DNA from: Chamaecrista fasciculata
Lineage: Eukaryota > Streptophyta > Magnoliopsida > Fabales > Fabaceae
Length of the DNA stretch: 64,000 bases
NCBI GenBank assembly: GCA_003254925.1
Contig: QANZ01018333.1
Location: 1-64,000 of the forward strand
Reading direction: 5' to 3'
Shown: positions 38,835 to 50,758 of the stretch, in pieces
Numbering within the stretch: position 1 is the stretch's first letter
Layout of the letters: each line of letters opens with the position of its first letter
Notes under the pieces: generated by a model
Databases searched by the model: none
The model's input: only the letters and a program-made list of their open reading frames with translations
Told to the model about the DNA's origin: nothing
Program-made: the position numbers and the translations under genes

Positions 38835-39716
38835 TTTTTGGTTTCTATTCCTGGTATCGGATTTTGTGAAGTAAAGTAATCATGTTCGTCCCTTGGACTT
38901 CTTTCTTTTGAAAAGAAAGTTAACCGTGAATTCCTTGATTAAGAATAACGAGTCTGGTCTTAACTGTTTTAGATTGCCTGTGTGAATGTTTAACTGCTAC
39001 AAATTGCATAAATCACTTAATTTGTCCACGGGCTTCAGCGGCTTGTTGCTGTTGAGCTACCAGCCTCTGCAAAGATTACTCATACTTTTAGTTTTTATCT
39101 AATTTTTGGGGATATTGACAATAGTCATATCACATTGCACATGAGACTTGCATTCACGTGGTGCTCCACCAAGTCACGTGCTAGAACAATGCGAAAATAT
39201 TAAATGAATACATAGTGTAACGCGAACATATTGAGTGAAAGCACTGTTATCCATTTATGAACTACAATAATCATTTGTGCCTGCTTTTTCTGTCATCATT
39301 GCAATTTTACTTGATTGCTTTACTTGCTTGTAGCAATACAATTGAGCTAGAAGATAGATAAATGATGTGTCTTAAATATCCGTCTTTCTAGCCATTGGCG
39401 AACAATAACAACAATGGCTTGAATACGCTAAATCCTATTGAATTCTTGAAACAATTCAGATCCCGTACAAGAGCTCCCTTCTCAATTCAAAGTAATCTTC
39501 ATTGGTTTTTCTGGCTCGAGAGTCGAGAGTAAGACTGGAAAGAGAAAACTCAATCTGGATTCTGGAAAATATTTATTGGCCCGTGCATACGTGACTATGC
39601 TAGAGTAAATGCTACATGTAAACATGTGGAAGCTAATGATTTTTTCAGCAAACCGTAAGAAGATTATTGCCTAGCCTTTTGTACCGCTAATAATCCACCC
39701 AAACCACTAAAAGAAG

Positions 39717-39794
<78 letters not shown>

Positions 39795-39807
39795 AAAAGA
39801 AAAAAAG
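38835..39807. other. Convergent 3' regions of FRO1 and NAGS, with a long A homopolymer
   Basis: No gene. A run of 76 A's at 39717-39792 lies 15 bp from the NAGS stop codon (39808), so the NAGS transcript would carry a long U tract at the start of its 3' untranslated region. Confidence 0.6.
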
Positions 39808-42800
39808 TTATCCGTGTCCAAATTTTCTACCAACAGTAATTCCACTTCTGTCGGGTAAAAGCCTCTTCATGTAATACTTGGAATTACGGGACAGATTGAT
39901 TTTCCCCCTTCTCTTCTCTGGTATACAATCTATTGAACATCCTGAAAATCCTCGTCTCACAAACCTGTCAAACATGAGTTGAAAAAGGCTTTTTATTGAA
40001 AGAAGCGCTTATGGGACTAATAACATAATTGAAACTTGGAAGTGTACAGAACAAAGACAAGTCATTCTTGAGTAACTACAAGGCTAAACAAAAAACTAAG
40101 ATAATGTCGTTACCAAAAAAAAAAAAATAAGATAATGCACCAATAGGGAGTATGCAAGGTTTTCTAATAAACAAATTAAAAATACAGTAATAATCCACTG
40201 TATTTGACGGTTACTCACCAATCTGCTGTGCGAGTTGTAAGCAGGAAAAGCATATTCAACCCAAGAGAGGAAGCCTTCTTCTCAATATAGTCTGCATATA
40301 TTTGATCATAAAATTAATAAACACTCCAAGAAAAATATGTGTCAAGAAGCAATACAAAGCAACAATAAGATTTGTATTTAGTATCATAAAAAAGACCTTG
40401 AAAACGTGAGGTAAACCTACAATGACCAATAATGTACACTATAATTAATAATTAAATCACAAAAATGCAAGAATTTCTGTACCAACAAATGGTAGTTTGA
40501 CAGTGGCAGTACAAACTTGACCCCAAAAAGTAAGGAAAAAACTTATATCAAGTTCCTTATATGTTTGCTAACAAGTTCCTCTAATCATAAATTTTAATTA
40601 CATTCTCTCTCTTCAATGATTGGTTATGCAAAAAGTGGTGTTTAATATTCTCTCTCTATCATGATTGGTAATGTATAAAATTTTTGCCACTTGTCAAATG
40701 TCGATTGGAGAACTTAATAACAAACATATAAGGAACTTGATATAAGTTTTGCCCAAAAAGTAATTTATTAACTTAACCTGTCTTTTATTCTTCAATGCAC
40801 AAATTCTTTTGCAACTAATATTCTTACAAGTTGTTCCGTTCTCTTAAAATGAGTTAGAATACTTAGTTATGAACCATCGAAGATAATAAATGTAAATCCA
40901 TATGTGCAATAGCATACCAAGCAATTTGTCACCCAGTCCTTGGCCTCGAAGGTCAGGAGATACTGCAATTGCAGCAACCTCTCCACACTTTTCCTCAAAG
41001 AAAGGATAAAGTGCAGCGCAAGCAACTATTTGACCTTCTCTTTCCACAACAATGAAGGAATCCAATGATTGAAGCAACTACAAACAGTGAATGGTAAAAA
41101 TATTAGGGGCTACAAGACAAATTTATTAGTCTATATGTATAAGTTATGGTATTTAATATAATGAAGAATATCAAACAAAAGCTAAGGAAACCTCATCATC
41201 TGTCCGCTTAACCAATACACCAGATGCCTCCAAAGGCTGAATAAGTTGTTTTATTCCAGAAAGATCTGCAACCTGAGCCATCCGAGTGCCTTCGTACAGA
41301 TCACTGCATTGGCAATCGGCGTTCAAGATTAAAGACCATTAAATTAAAGGCTTATTATAAGAGAGAAAATTTTCCAAAGGCTACAACTTCATTGACAACC
41401 TGATGCAGATATTCTATTGCTAGAAGTTTCCGGATCAGGCTTTTAACCTAGGGACTCCTATGAACACTATAATTTGTTGAGAGGGAAAGTCTTTTCAGGG
41501 CTGACCTTTTGCTGTGGTATGTGGTGTCTCATTAGCAACGTAACAAGATGTAAATGTGTTAAAGATGAGTGTGCCCTTTACCACTCAGACAGTTATCTAA
41601 TTTGACTAACCAGTAACCACTCATTGGACTCAACACTGTGATCAATGTTTTCACATATAGTGGAACGAAAGAAATGCCACATATAGACCTGAGAGTCAAA
41701 CTATATCATTACACAATCTGGAGAAGTTAATTAATACTGTCATTAAAAATGAAAATACCAACAACGTTCCATGTAATCATCAGCTCAAATTTAAGGTAAT
41801 CACAGAAGTCTAAATCTGACTAATGTGCCAAAAAACTCATCTATATGATGCATACCTGGCCACCATTGTTCCCATCCCATCTCTCTTAAACAATTCTAAC
41901 AACAAAACTCCACCAATAGTGCCATCCAACAAGTGAACTCTTTGAACACCTCCCTGACAAAAGTTCACCATTAATAACATAGCTGAGGCACGTCAACTGA
42001 AATTTTAAGCAGCATTATTAATTTCAACAAGTGATTTCTTAAAGAACCTTAAATCTCAATGAAAACAACATATTATACAGTAGCAATATGTATTGTAGTA
42101 GCAGACACATAACAAATCCTTTAGAGAAATATCTATGTAATTCAGGGTGGTCTTAGATTTTGCAAGTGCTTGCAGTCTCCCAAGTGCTAATATATATTAT
42201 AGATATCAACAATTTTTCTCAGCTACATATTGGCATTCTCTACTGCAGTTTTTGGTAATACTCATGGCAACATAAAGAAAATCAGGTAATAAATCCTTAT
42301 TCAATGCAGTCTGTATTGGAAAGAATAACAATATACTTACTCTGCAAACAAAAGCTGCTGCAGCCAATTCTGATAGGTAGCCATTCATTCGACTTAGCCG
42401 CTCCTGACCTCCTATAGCAAAACCTTGTTCACCAGACCATAGCCCATTCCCATTGTCGAAGCCAACACCGTTATGAAAGGTTGCATTCTGGGCTCTTGTG
42501 AAAGCATTTCCATTCTGCGGAGAGTGAGCTTTCCCATTAGAATTGTTATAACCAAGAGAGCTGAAGCTATCCTCATCAACAGCTTTCACATAGTTAGCAG
42601 CTATTTCACTTTGCTCAGCCCGTTTACGAATTAACGAATCAGCTTCTTGAAGAGGCAAGAAATGAATAAGACGTCCACTCTCATCAAGTATTGGGCCATC
42701 GATAATGCAAATAAGCTTGTCTGCTCCAATAGCTAAGGCACAAGCTGTTGCAACTTCATAGGTGCTGGAGATAAGAAAAAGAAAAAATAATTCATCAGTA

Positions 42801-44494
42801 TCTAGAAGCATCTGTCAGACTGTCACAACACTAAACTATCAGGACATGATTAACTAAATTTAAGTCAGTAAACTCTGATGCGAATGTATTCATGAATCAC
42901 ACAAGCAAGGGAAGGAGGTGATACACACATTGATACCCATTTGTCCATGAGTACTAGATAACATGCATCAAAAGTGCAGACGCCAAAAAAAAATACCAGG
43001 ACATTTGTTACTTAATTACAGATATGAATAATCAGCAATTAGTTTTCTTTTTCTTTTTTCTTTTTGAACGTAGAACAATGAATTAACAATTGGTAGTGCA
43101 ACTCATCATATCTTAGCATGCAATCACATAATTCAGAGTTGTACAAAGCAATAATTAGAAGCTGCAACACATACTTGCAATTTAGTACTTCTCCAGAGCT
43201 GGAATAGCCCAGGTTACTTAAAATAACTATACAACCACCATCAAGCCTCTCACGCATACGAGAAACATCTACTTTTTTTACTTCTCCAGTTGACCCGTAG
43301 TCAATTCCGTCAACAACCCCTTTTCTCTGCCAAACAAATAAAAAGTCTCACTCTATCACAGTGATAGAAACAAAAAACAGTGACACAGATTCAGAACGCC
43401 ACTGTTATCTTAACAGAAGAACATGGCAGTAAAGAGGAATCAAATACTTCAACGATGAATCACAAACTTCAAACCTTGGCAGCGAGAAAGTTACCACTGG
43501 CAACGCTGACACCAACTTCATGCCAACGGCTATTGTCACCGTGTCGACGAATATTGCAGATGGAAGGTCCAGGAGAAAGCTTTGCTTCAATCATCAATCT
43601 GATTCCCCCAGCTGCTTCCATTGCAGCATCAAGAGATTCATCATCGGTAATCCTATATCGACCAACATATTTAGGCTTGCTCCCTACAATAACGAGGCAA
43701 CTAATTATTAACAAATAAGAAGTAAACTAATTAACAATTAATAATAATAGACAATAGTTTAAAATTCAACTCAATAAATGAAGGCACATATTTTAACTAG
43801 TTGAAGCAAACTAGACCATCCAGCTCCGGTTCATAATATCTTCCCCTCCCTTCAACTGATACTCAAGAAGAAGCAAGAAAGCATAAGCAACAGCTGTGAC
43901 TAACCTCTCTCAGTCAAGAGCTTGTCTATTTGCACATGGGTCCCCGGAACAATAACAAACCGGATTCCCAGGTGATGAAGGAAAGCAATATCCTGCAAGG
44001 CAGATACATGTTTAATTGGGCCAGTGGATTGAAGAGGGAAGAGAAGATTTTAAGTGAAAATATAAATTATGGTAACACAAATATTTTGACGTAAAAGAAG
44101 GACCTGCCTTGAGAACGGGATCTAAGAAAGGACTCGCTACAATTTCACCAGAAATAATAACAACGAAGGTGCCACCCCTATGAGCCCACAAGTAAGGCCA
44201 AGCCTCACGAAACCACCGCACAAATTGCCTATCTTCCACAGAGCTATAGCTATCCTCTTCCACGTTCCCTCCCACTTCGTCACTGAACACATTACATTTG
44301 GTTGAGATTCCCTTATTACGCTTTGCTACCGTATCGGTGGCTAAAACTAGGGGTTTTAGGGAACGCAATTTTACATTCAGCTGTCGGTAAACATGGTAAT
44401 AAGAAGGGTAGCAGAGTTCACTATGCACTTGGAAATCTAAAAATTTGGGAGGATTGTGAAGAGAAGTGCAAGAACTCGATATGGAAGACACCAT
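39808..44494 (-). CDS. NAGS: N-acetylglutamate synthase (amino-acid N-acetyltransferase), plastid
   Basis: Ten exons (44494-44108, 43992-43905, 43683-43475, 43326-43175, 42764-42341, 41953-41856, 41303-41192, 41077-40918, 40291-40219, 39964-39808) join in phase into 619 residues. An N-terminal transit-peptide-like stretch precedes the amino-acid-kinase domain ([69 protein letters not shown]). A variable Asn/Gly-rich linker and the GNAT domain follow ([14 protein letters not shown] acetyl-CoA loop near residue 536, then [14 protein letters not shown]). It makes N-acetylglutamate, the first step of ornithine/arginine synthesis. Intron 1 uses a GC donor (AAG then GCAGGT at 44107); the nearby GT would shift the frame. 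A second candidate first exon lies upstream at 46844-47191. A 220-bp MITE sits in the intron between exons 8 and 9. Confidence 0.95.
40534..40753. mobile_element. Mutator-like MITE, 220 bp, inside a NAGS intron
   Basis: Near-perfect inverted ends (CTTATATCAAGTTCCTTATA in both arms, starting GGAAAAAA on the left and GGCAAAA on the right). It is flanked by an exact 10-bp duplication CAAAAAGTAA (40524-40533 and 40754-40763). It lies in the intron between the exons ending 40918 and starting 40291, well away from splice sites. Confidence 0.85.
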
Positions 44495-45212
44495 TGAGAA
44501 GCTAACAACGGTGTTGGCAGAAATCAGGGCTTCAGAGATTATACCAAATGTATAGAGGACGAGAAGCCACCATAGCAGTCTATATGGGACCCATAAATTA
44601 TTTATTTAATTTTTACGAAAATCAGACTCAAATGTTTTTAATTTTTAATTGCTGGCACGCGAGGAACTCAAGTTTATTTTAAAACTAAATTTGATCCCAA
44701 TAGTTGATTCAGAATCAATTGCATTCATTTGCGCAATCTGCCATATTCAACCGGCTATACAGAGATGATATTATACAATATTTAGGTCTCATTATCTTTT
44801 AGGATAAAATATATGCTTAATTTATTATACACCAGCATTTTATGCAATATGCATAATTTGAAAGGTGAAAGAGAAGATAATAAATATATGTTCTTTAACG
44901 TAAATACATTTATTAATTTTTGTTGGCCTAAAAATACATATACTCACTATTGTTTGTTTATTGCGGATATAAGTAATTATACTTAAATGGTTAAAAAAAA
45001 TTAAAATAATGCACTTACTTTCCATGGTTCCTACGGGCTACGACTAGGAGATTCTTCAAATTTTTTTCATTACTCTCTCTCGACATGGGAAACACATTTT
45101 AACTTTCCCGGCCACATTTTTTTATAGGTCAAACTGTCAAAGCAAGGAAGGTCACGTGCAACATTTTTTTTTATGGAAGGTCACGTGCAAGATTGGCCTT
45201 ATGCGGATACGG
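44495..45212. other. Upstream region of NAGS first exon (downstream copy)
   Basis: AT-rich, no gene. A short direct repeat GGAAGGTCACGTGCAA occurs twice near 45147-45190 on either side of a T-run. The putative proximal promoter of the 44494 start lies here. Confidence 0.4.
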
Positions 45213-46090
45213 GACTTTTTTTTTCGGTAGACTAAAATAATTTGATAAGCACACGTTTGGACTATATTATAACCATATCACACATATAGGCTAGTTTTAC
45301 TGTAACGAAATTGGGTTATGAAGAAACCGTCAACTGGGATGACATTTTTATTGGACATTCGAAGCAAAACCGTCAATGGTGTTGACGGTTTCTGGAAGGA
45401 GAAACCGTCAACCGAGTTGACGGTTTTTTATTCAAATTTTTAAAATATTATCAATTTGGGAAACAATATTTTTGATTGATTTGTTATATGATTAATGTGA
45501 TATCATATTGAAAAATTAATTAGTGATTAATTTTTTTTTATTTGATTAAAATTAATGATGTAATTAATATTGATTTGTTGTATGATTGTTTGATGTAATT
45601 ATTTCTGATCTGATTAAAATTTTTCTGATTAAACCTACCTAAATCAATAAACCTAAATCAAATCAGAAAAATTTTAATCAGATCAGAAATAATTACATCA
45701 AACAATCATACAACAAATCAATATTAATTACATCATTAATTTTAATCAAATCAAAAAAATTTTAATCACTAATTAATTTTTCAATATGATATCACATTAA
45801 TCATACAACAAATCAATAAAAAATATTGTTTCCCAAATTGATAATATTTTGAAAATTTGAATCAAAAACCGTCAACTCGGTTGACGGTTTCTCCTTCTAG
45901 AAACCGTCAACACCATTGACGGTTTTGCTTCGAAATTTTTATGTCCAGTAAAAATGTCATCCCAGTTGACGGTTTCTTCATAACCCAATTTCGCTATAGT
46001 AAAACTAGCCTATATGTGTGATATGGTTATAATATAGTCCAAACGTGTGGTTATTAAATTATTTTAGTCTACCGGAAAAAAAAAAAAAGT
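45213..46090. mobile_element. Foldback Mutator-like element, 878 bp, near-perfect 420-bp arms
   Basis: Almost the whole element is one inverted repeat. The outer ends read ACTTTTTTTT...CGGTAGAC on both sides, and the arms continue with near identity (GACTAAAATAATTT, AACCATATCACACATATAGG, CCGTCAAC motifs) to an apex near 45630-45660. It is flanked by an exact 11-bp duplication TGCGGATACGG (45202-45212 and 46091-46101). Each arm holds short inner palindromes of the form CCGTCAAC...GTTGACGG. No coding capacity. A transcript through it would fold into a long perfect hairpin. Confidence 0.88.
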
Positions 46091-46843
46091 TGCGGATACG
46101 GAGCCAATTTTTATTGAGAAGCACAACGGAAAAAATAGTTCAGAATTTTTTATTGTTTTTTAAAAAAACAACTTCTGTCGTAGACAATTGTAATTTTTTC
46201 TTCAGGCAAAAAAAAATTGTAATTTTTTCTTCTTATTTTTTTTTAGAGTTAGTTTAAGATGCAAAGTTTCATTCTTTACATGGGATGCAAATGCTGATAT
46301 GGCTATAATTATAGCTATTGATATTATTTAATGCTGAAAAATAATAAATTTTTTAGCCAATCACAACTGTGTATGGAGTCACAACACTACTTACATACAA
46401 CTAACTCTTCCATGTGTCATTATTTTATTGGCTCATGACCCATTACATCACATGTCAATAATCAAACTTTGTATTATAGACTTTTTTTTTTTTTTTTATT
46501 ATTGCCAAGAAATTGTAAGTACTTGTAACGTTGTTGGTGGTATTACTAGTTTTTTTTTTATAGGCCCTCCTACTTTATCTTATTTCTCAATCAAGCCCAT
46601 TGAGGCAAGTTCCCAACTTTGTCCCCAAGCCCATATGGATTGTGAGACTCTCGAGCATGACAATGACTGTGTGACTGACACAACATGATGGTTCATCGCA
46701 CCGCTAATAAAAGAGGGAAATGTTCCGGACATAAAGTGAAACGGAAATCGGAACCTAATTTCAATTTGTGTGAGGAATATGATATAAGATGACAGAATGA
46801 AAATATTCCGTCAAGTGACAGAGAAGAGAGAGAGTAAAAGTAC

Positions 46844-47191
46844 CTTGAGAATGGCATCCAAGTGAGGGCTAGCGACGATTTCTGCAGATATGACGACGAG
46901 GAAAACGCAGTCTCTGTGAATAGAAATATAAGGCTGAGCCTCCCTTAGAACCTTCACAAACTCTTGGTCTTCCTCCTGTTCGCCTCTACTATGGAGGCAG
47001 TAGCACTCGCTCACCACATACTCTGTTTTCTTTCTCCTTTCCAACCTCGAAATCATGTTAAAACCACACCCTATACCTCCAATCTTGGCTCGAGACCCAA
47101 CATTCAACGCTTGAAACCTAAGTCCCGGTGAAACCCAAGATTCTCTTTGGCTTTGCACAGAAACCGGTGGCTTTGAACTACAGCTAGCCAT
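46844..47191 (-). CDS. Second candidate first exon of NAGS (partial tandem duplicate or alternative start)
   Basis: An open 116-codon exon from the ATG at 47191 to a canonical donor (AAG then GTACTT) at 46843. Its C-terminal third parallels the other NAGS first exon: EFVKVLREAQPYISIHRDC and FLVVISAEIVASPHLDAILK against [20 protein letters not shown] and [20 protein letters not shown]. It ends at the same residue and phase, so it could splice directly to the common exon 2 at 43992 across 2,851 bp. Its N-terminus differs completely but is again Ser/Arg-rich and acid-poor, like a transit peptide. No further exons of a second gene copy lie between it and 44494. It could be an alternative first exon with its own promoter, or the remnant of a truncated tandem copy. 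The frame has no stop, which favours function. Confidence 0.65.
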
Positions 47192-48952
47192 CTTGCTTGC
47201 CTCACTAACTTCCAATCTCTTCTCTGCTTTAATTTTTACCAAACAAGCGAAAACGTTATTCCAAAGGGAGGGAGGTAGCTAGAAATATACAACCTTAGCT
47301 CCGGCAACGCCTATTACGCGGCGAAACGGTGATGTCGGAAAGCGACTGGCACACCATCGAATAAGATTACAAAAAATGTAAATGCTTCCAACGAAACTAA
47401 TATTAAATGCGAGTCTGAGAATTTACAACTAGTTTGTATTTTTGTGTCAGAAGGTGGAGACCACTAAAGCTAACGTGTTTGGTGAAGGAACGAGTAGTGA
47501 AGGGTGTAACTTGTTCTCCAGATGTCTCATATCTGATATCTATCAGTTACCTATTTACCTCGCATCGCAATCGCATCTTATCTCAATGCCTTTGCGTTTT
47601 GAGAGGAAAGAGTGAGTTAGTAGGAGTAGGACTGTAGTTTCGAATGTGTTCTGTAGAGAAAATGAAACAGGGCAGTAAACGACATGGTGAGTGTGCGCGT
47701 TGAAGGGGTGATATTTTCGTATAGGAACCAAACAGGACAAGAGTGATAGGGGTGGAGGAAACGTCCAGTCAACTTTGGCAAAAGTGAGGGCCAGGCCAAT
47801 TCAATTCCACTTGGGAAATGATAGCATAAGGGATATTAAAAGGAAGCCACACGTTGTATCTCTAGGTGATAGGCTTATAGCTAGCTAATTAGCTTATTAT
47901 CGTCGTGCCCCTTTCGGTCTCTCCAAATCAAAATCATCAAATCACTACACAACAAGCAGTACTACATTATGGTACATTAATTGAAGAATCGGGATTCCTC
48001 TCCCAGTCACCCTCAGCTCCACCATAAATATTGACGCCCACATAATTATGCTACCACATAATTATGCTACCCTCTACTAAGCTCACTCTACAATTCTCAC
48101 AACAAGTGTTTGTTTGGACCTCATTTAAAAGCATTTTTCACGCTAGCCATTGGGCATTGGCCTTTACTCTTGCTACTTATGTTTGGTCACAATCCAACCA
48201 CTAAAAATTCATTAGAATTCAAAATACAAAGCAACACGAGGCTGAGAGCAAGATCACCATGACCAATCAAGAATTAGAAAAACTAAAGAGAGCTCGCCGT
48301 AGATTATGCCTTTTTGTCATAGGATGCATTAAGCAATGTCCACAAGTCAATTATCAGGCAAGTCCTTCCAAGTTCCTTCTTGGGCTTTGCGTTTTGGGAG
48401 TTTGAAATATCCCAATTAAAGGAGCTAACTTGGGCAGGGTAGGAAAAATACTTCCAGAAGATATTATAATCTTCGCCTGCCCAGAGATTATTCGTGAACA
48501 CTAGCTACACATCGTCAATCAGTTCACCTAGATTTTTGTATCAAATAGCAGTTAAAATTGGAATCATGTATACAGCAGCAATGAGTGCATTATTGAGTTT
48601 TGAATAGGAAAAATGAACAAGTAGGGATTACAAAATCAACTGGTAAAACATTAACCACCCAAGGATCTGCAAGACTAAATAAACATTGACAGGAAATTGG
48701 GAGGAGAAAGGAGGGATAAGGACTGGAAAATGTCGTATTCAAACAATAATGAAATTTCTAATATATCTGAATCATAGCGTTAATATTTTCCTCAAACAAG
48801 TCGTGGACTGATCTATGACTATTGACTATGATCAAAGCTAACGATACAAATGAATCGTAGTGCTCCCTTGACAACACTTTAAAGTTAAAAAGACGATGAC
48901 AATTATGCTGCCTCTGGGATTGAACGCCATTGAGCTGAGCAGACACCTCTCT
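47192..48952. other. Spacer between the NAGS locus and the CYSTM gene
   Basis: No gene is seen. It should contain the promoter of the upstream NAGS exon (near 47192-47700) and the 3' untranslated region of the CYSTM gene. Short frames present on both strands have no recognisable content. Confidence 0.4.
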
Positions 48953-49657
48953 TCAAAAGCAAGCATCCAGAAGACAACAGCAACAGAGCGCCGCTAAACT
49001 GTAAAACAATTTTCAAGAACTTGTAAGTTTAGACTCTAAATTAAAGGAGCAATAAAAAGTGTTTCATTCTGCTACAAGATGTAACTAACTTGGCCGTAGT
49101 TTCTAATTTAGGCTTATGACACGAGCAAAAGTTCTGATTGATCATTGTTTCCTCAGACAATGGGATCACAAAGAATTAGCAAAAACAAATTAAAGGAGCT
49201 AACGTTCTTTCATGTCTATATAATTCAATGCAGCCTAGTCTCACAATCACCTCTAAAGTTGGTCCAAAATGTCCCATCAAGATTCAACAAAGAAAACATG
49301 AGTTTATGAGAAAGAAGAAGAAAGAGGACATACCATCCTTCAAGAAAACCGGTCTGTTGCCTTTGAGGAGGAGGTTGGGCATACTGTTGTGGAGCATACC
49401 CTTGTTGGGGGTATCCTTGTACTGGGTACCCTTGCGGAGGATAAGCATCCTTTGTTGGATACCCTGTTCAATTCATTATTCACAAACAAACACTTCAATT
49501 CATCGATCCCTCTCACACTTTTTTTTTTCTTCAGAAATTGATCAAGAAAGTCGTGCAAGAATCCAAAAAAGTGAAGTGTTGAAAGCAAAAACGACTTACC
49601 CTGTGGAGGAGGAACACCAACTGGAGGCTGCTGATGGTGTTGATCGTAGTAACTCAT
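48953..49657 (-). CDS. WIH1: Small cysteine-rich transmembrane (CYSTM) protein, WIH1-like
   Basis: Three exons (49657-49600, 49463-49334, 48998-48953) join in phase into 77 residues. It opens MSYYDQHHQQPPVGVPPPQG, followed by Gly-Tyr-Pro repeats (GYPVQGYPQQGYAPQQY), and ends with the CYSTM module GCLAALCCCCLLDACF. CYSTM proteins are tail-anchored, plasma-membrane stress proteins. WIH1/WIH2 in Arabidopsis act with WUSCHEL and tornado genes in female germline initiation. The last exon codes only 15 residues but carries the entire membrane module. From memory the syntenic Arabidopsis gene is WIH1, which supports the symbol. Confidence 0.9.
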
Positions 49658-50254
49658 GTCGATGGCTCTTCCCTGAAATTCGAATTCAAGATTTGAAAGT
49701 GAAAGTGAAAGAAAGAAGGAGTGCTTATAAATAAAGAGAGATGAAGGCGGTTTAAAGCGGAAGAGCGAACCAGCCTAGAAGTTTCGTTTGAGACGATTCC
49801 TTAATCAGGTAAAGAAACAATAGCGCGTAACGCGAGGGAAGGAAGGAAGATGCGTGCTTTGCTTAGTTGCGGTGGAAGTTAGGATAGTTATTGTATTGAT
49901 TTTCCCTCTTTGCTTCTGAATTCTGATGTATTAATATTGAATACATATCACGTTATTATCCATTTGTTCCAAGATAAAACTTTTTTTTTTTTTNTTTTTC
50001 GTTCCATATTGGTTCCCCAATTATGCAAAATTTGACAAAGTTGGTCCCTCTAACAGTTTCCATCCATTTTTCCGTGAAAAAAAGACAAAATTGATTTTCA
50101 ACTCTTAAAAATTTATTTTTTGCATCAAGGACCTTTTTTTCTGTAATAGAACCAAAATGTAAGAAAGAAGAAATACATGAGGGTTTTAGTTTATTTTGCA
50201 CAAAAAAAAAACACAACATCCTCCATCACTCTCTCTCCCTCCTCTTCTCAGATC

Positions 50255-50660
50255 TCGACCAAAAACTCTCCGGCGACGGCGCCGACATCAGCTTCAACGA
50301 TCTCTCCGATCAAATGTCTTTCAACGTCGTCTTCCAACTCCTTTGCGGCACCGATTCAGATCCCGCCGGCACCGGCCTCGGCTCCGACGGACCAAATCTC
50401 GTCTTCAAATGGCTCGGCGTTCAGCTTATACCTCTCGCAACCCTAGGCCTCCCTAAGATCTTCAACTACCTCGAAGATTTCCTCCTCCGATCCGTGCCGA
50501 TTCCGTCGTGGACGGTTTCATCGGCGTACAAGAGACTCTCCAACGCGTTCTCGACGGCGACGCTTGACGAGGCAGTGGAGAAATTCAAAATCAACAGAGA
50601 CGAAGCGCTTCACAATTTGATTTTCATGGCGGGATTCAACGCATATGGCGGAATGAAAAG
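50255..50660 (+). pseudogene. Captured CYP74 (allene oxide synthase/hydroperoxide lyase family) fragment
   Basis: The plus-strand frame reads DLDQKLSGDGADISFNDLSD, then MSFNVVFQLLCGT, LGSDGPNLVFKWLGVQLIPL, LGLPKIFNYLEDFLLRSVPI and DEALHNLIFMAGFNAYGGMK. FNAYGG fits the I-helix F/L-N-x-x-G-G motif that replaces the usual P450 oxygen-binding site in CYP74 enzymes, which rearrange fatty acid hydroperoxides. Only about 135 of some 480 residues are present. The N-terminal third and the C-terminal heme-binding region are absent, so it cannot be an active enzyme. After GGMK the frame runs through unrelated sequence and a (GA)n tract into the element end. Strong GC-rich, C-ending codon use contrasts with the AT-rich flanks. 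Confidence 0.8.
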
Positions 50661-50712
50661 TCAGTTAAAAATAGTTGAAGAATCTGGAGAACATCGTAGT
50701 GATATTGCAGAA

Positions 50713-50715
<3 letters not shown>

Positions 50716-50753
<38 letters not shown>
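50716..50753. repeat. (GA)n microsatellite
   Basis: About 19 GA units at the inner border of the right end repeat. A shorter (GA)n occupies the same relative place at 28450-28460 in the DUF1645-carrying element, so it seems to be part of the element family rather than of the captured genes. Confidence 0.9.

Positions 50754-50758
<5 letters not shown>

Noticed and set aside
47192-47242. Upstream extension of the second NAGS exon to a TTG start
   Set aside because: Plants start at ATG, and the ATG at 47191 gives a sensible transit-peptide-like N-terminus.
49228-49734. 168-codon plus-strand frame over the CYSTM gene
   Set aside because: It runs across exons and introns of the clearly recognisable WIH1-like gene on the other strand and resembles no protein.
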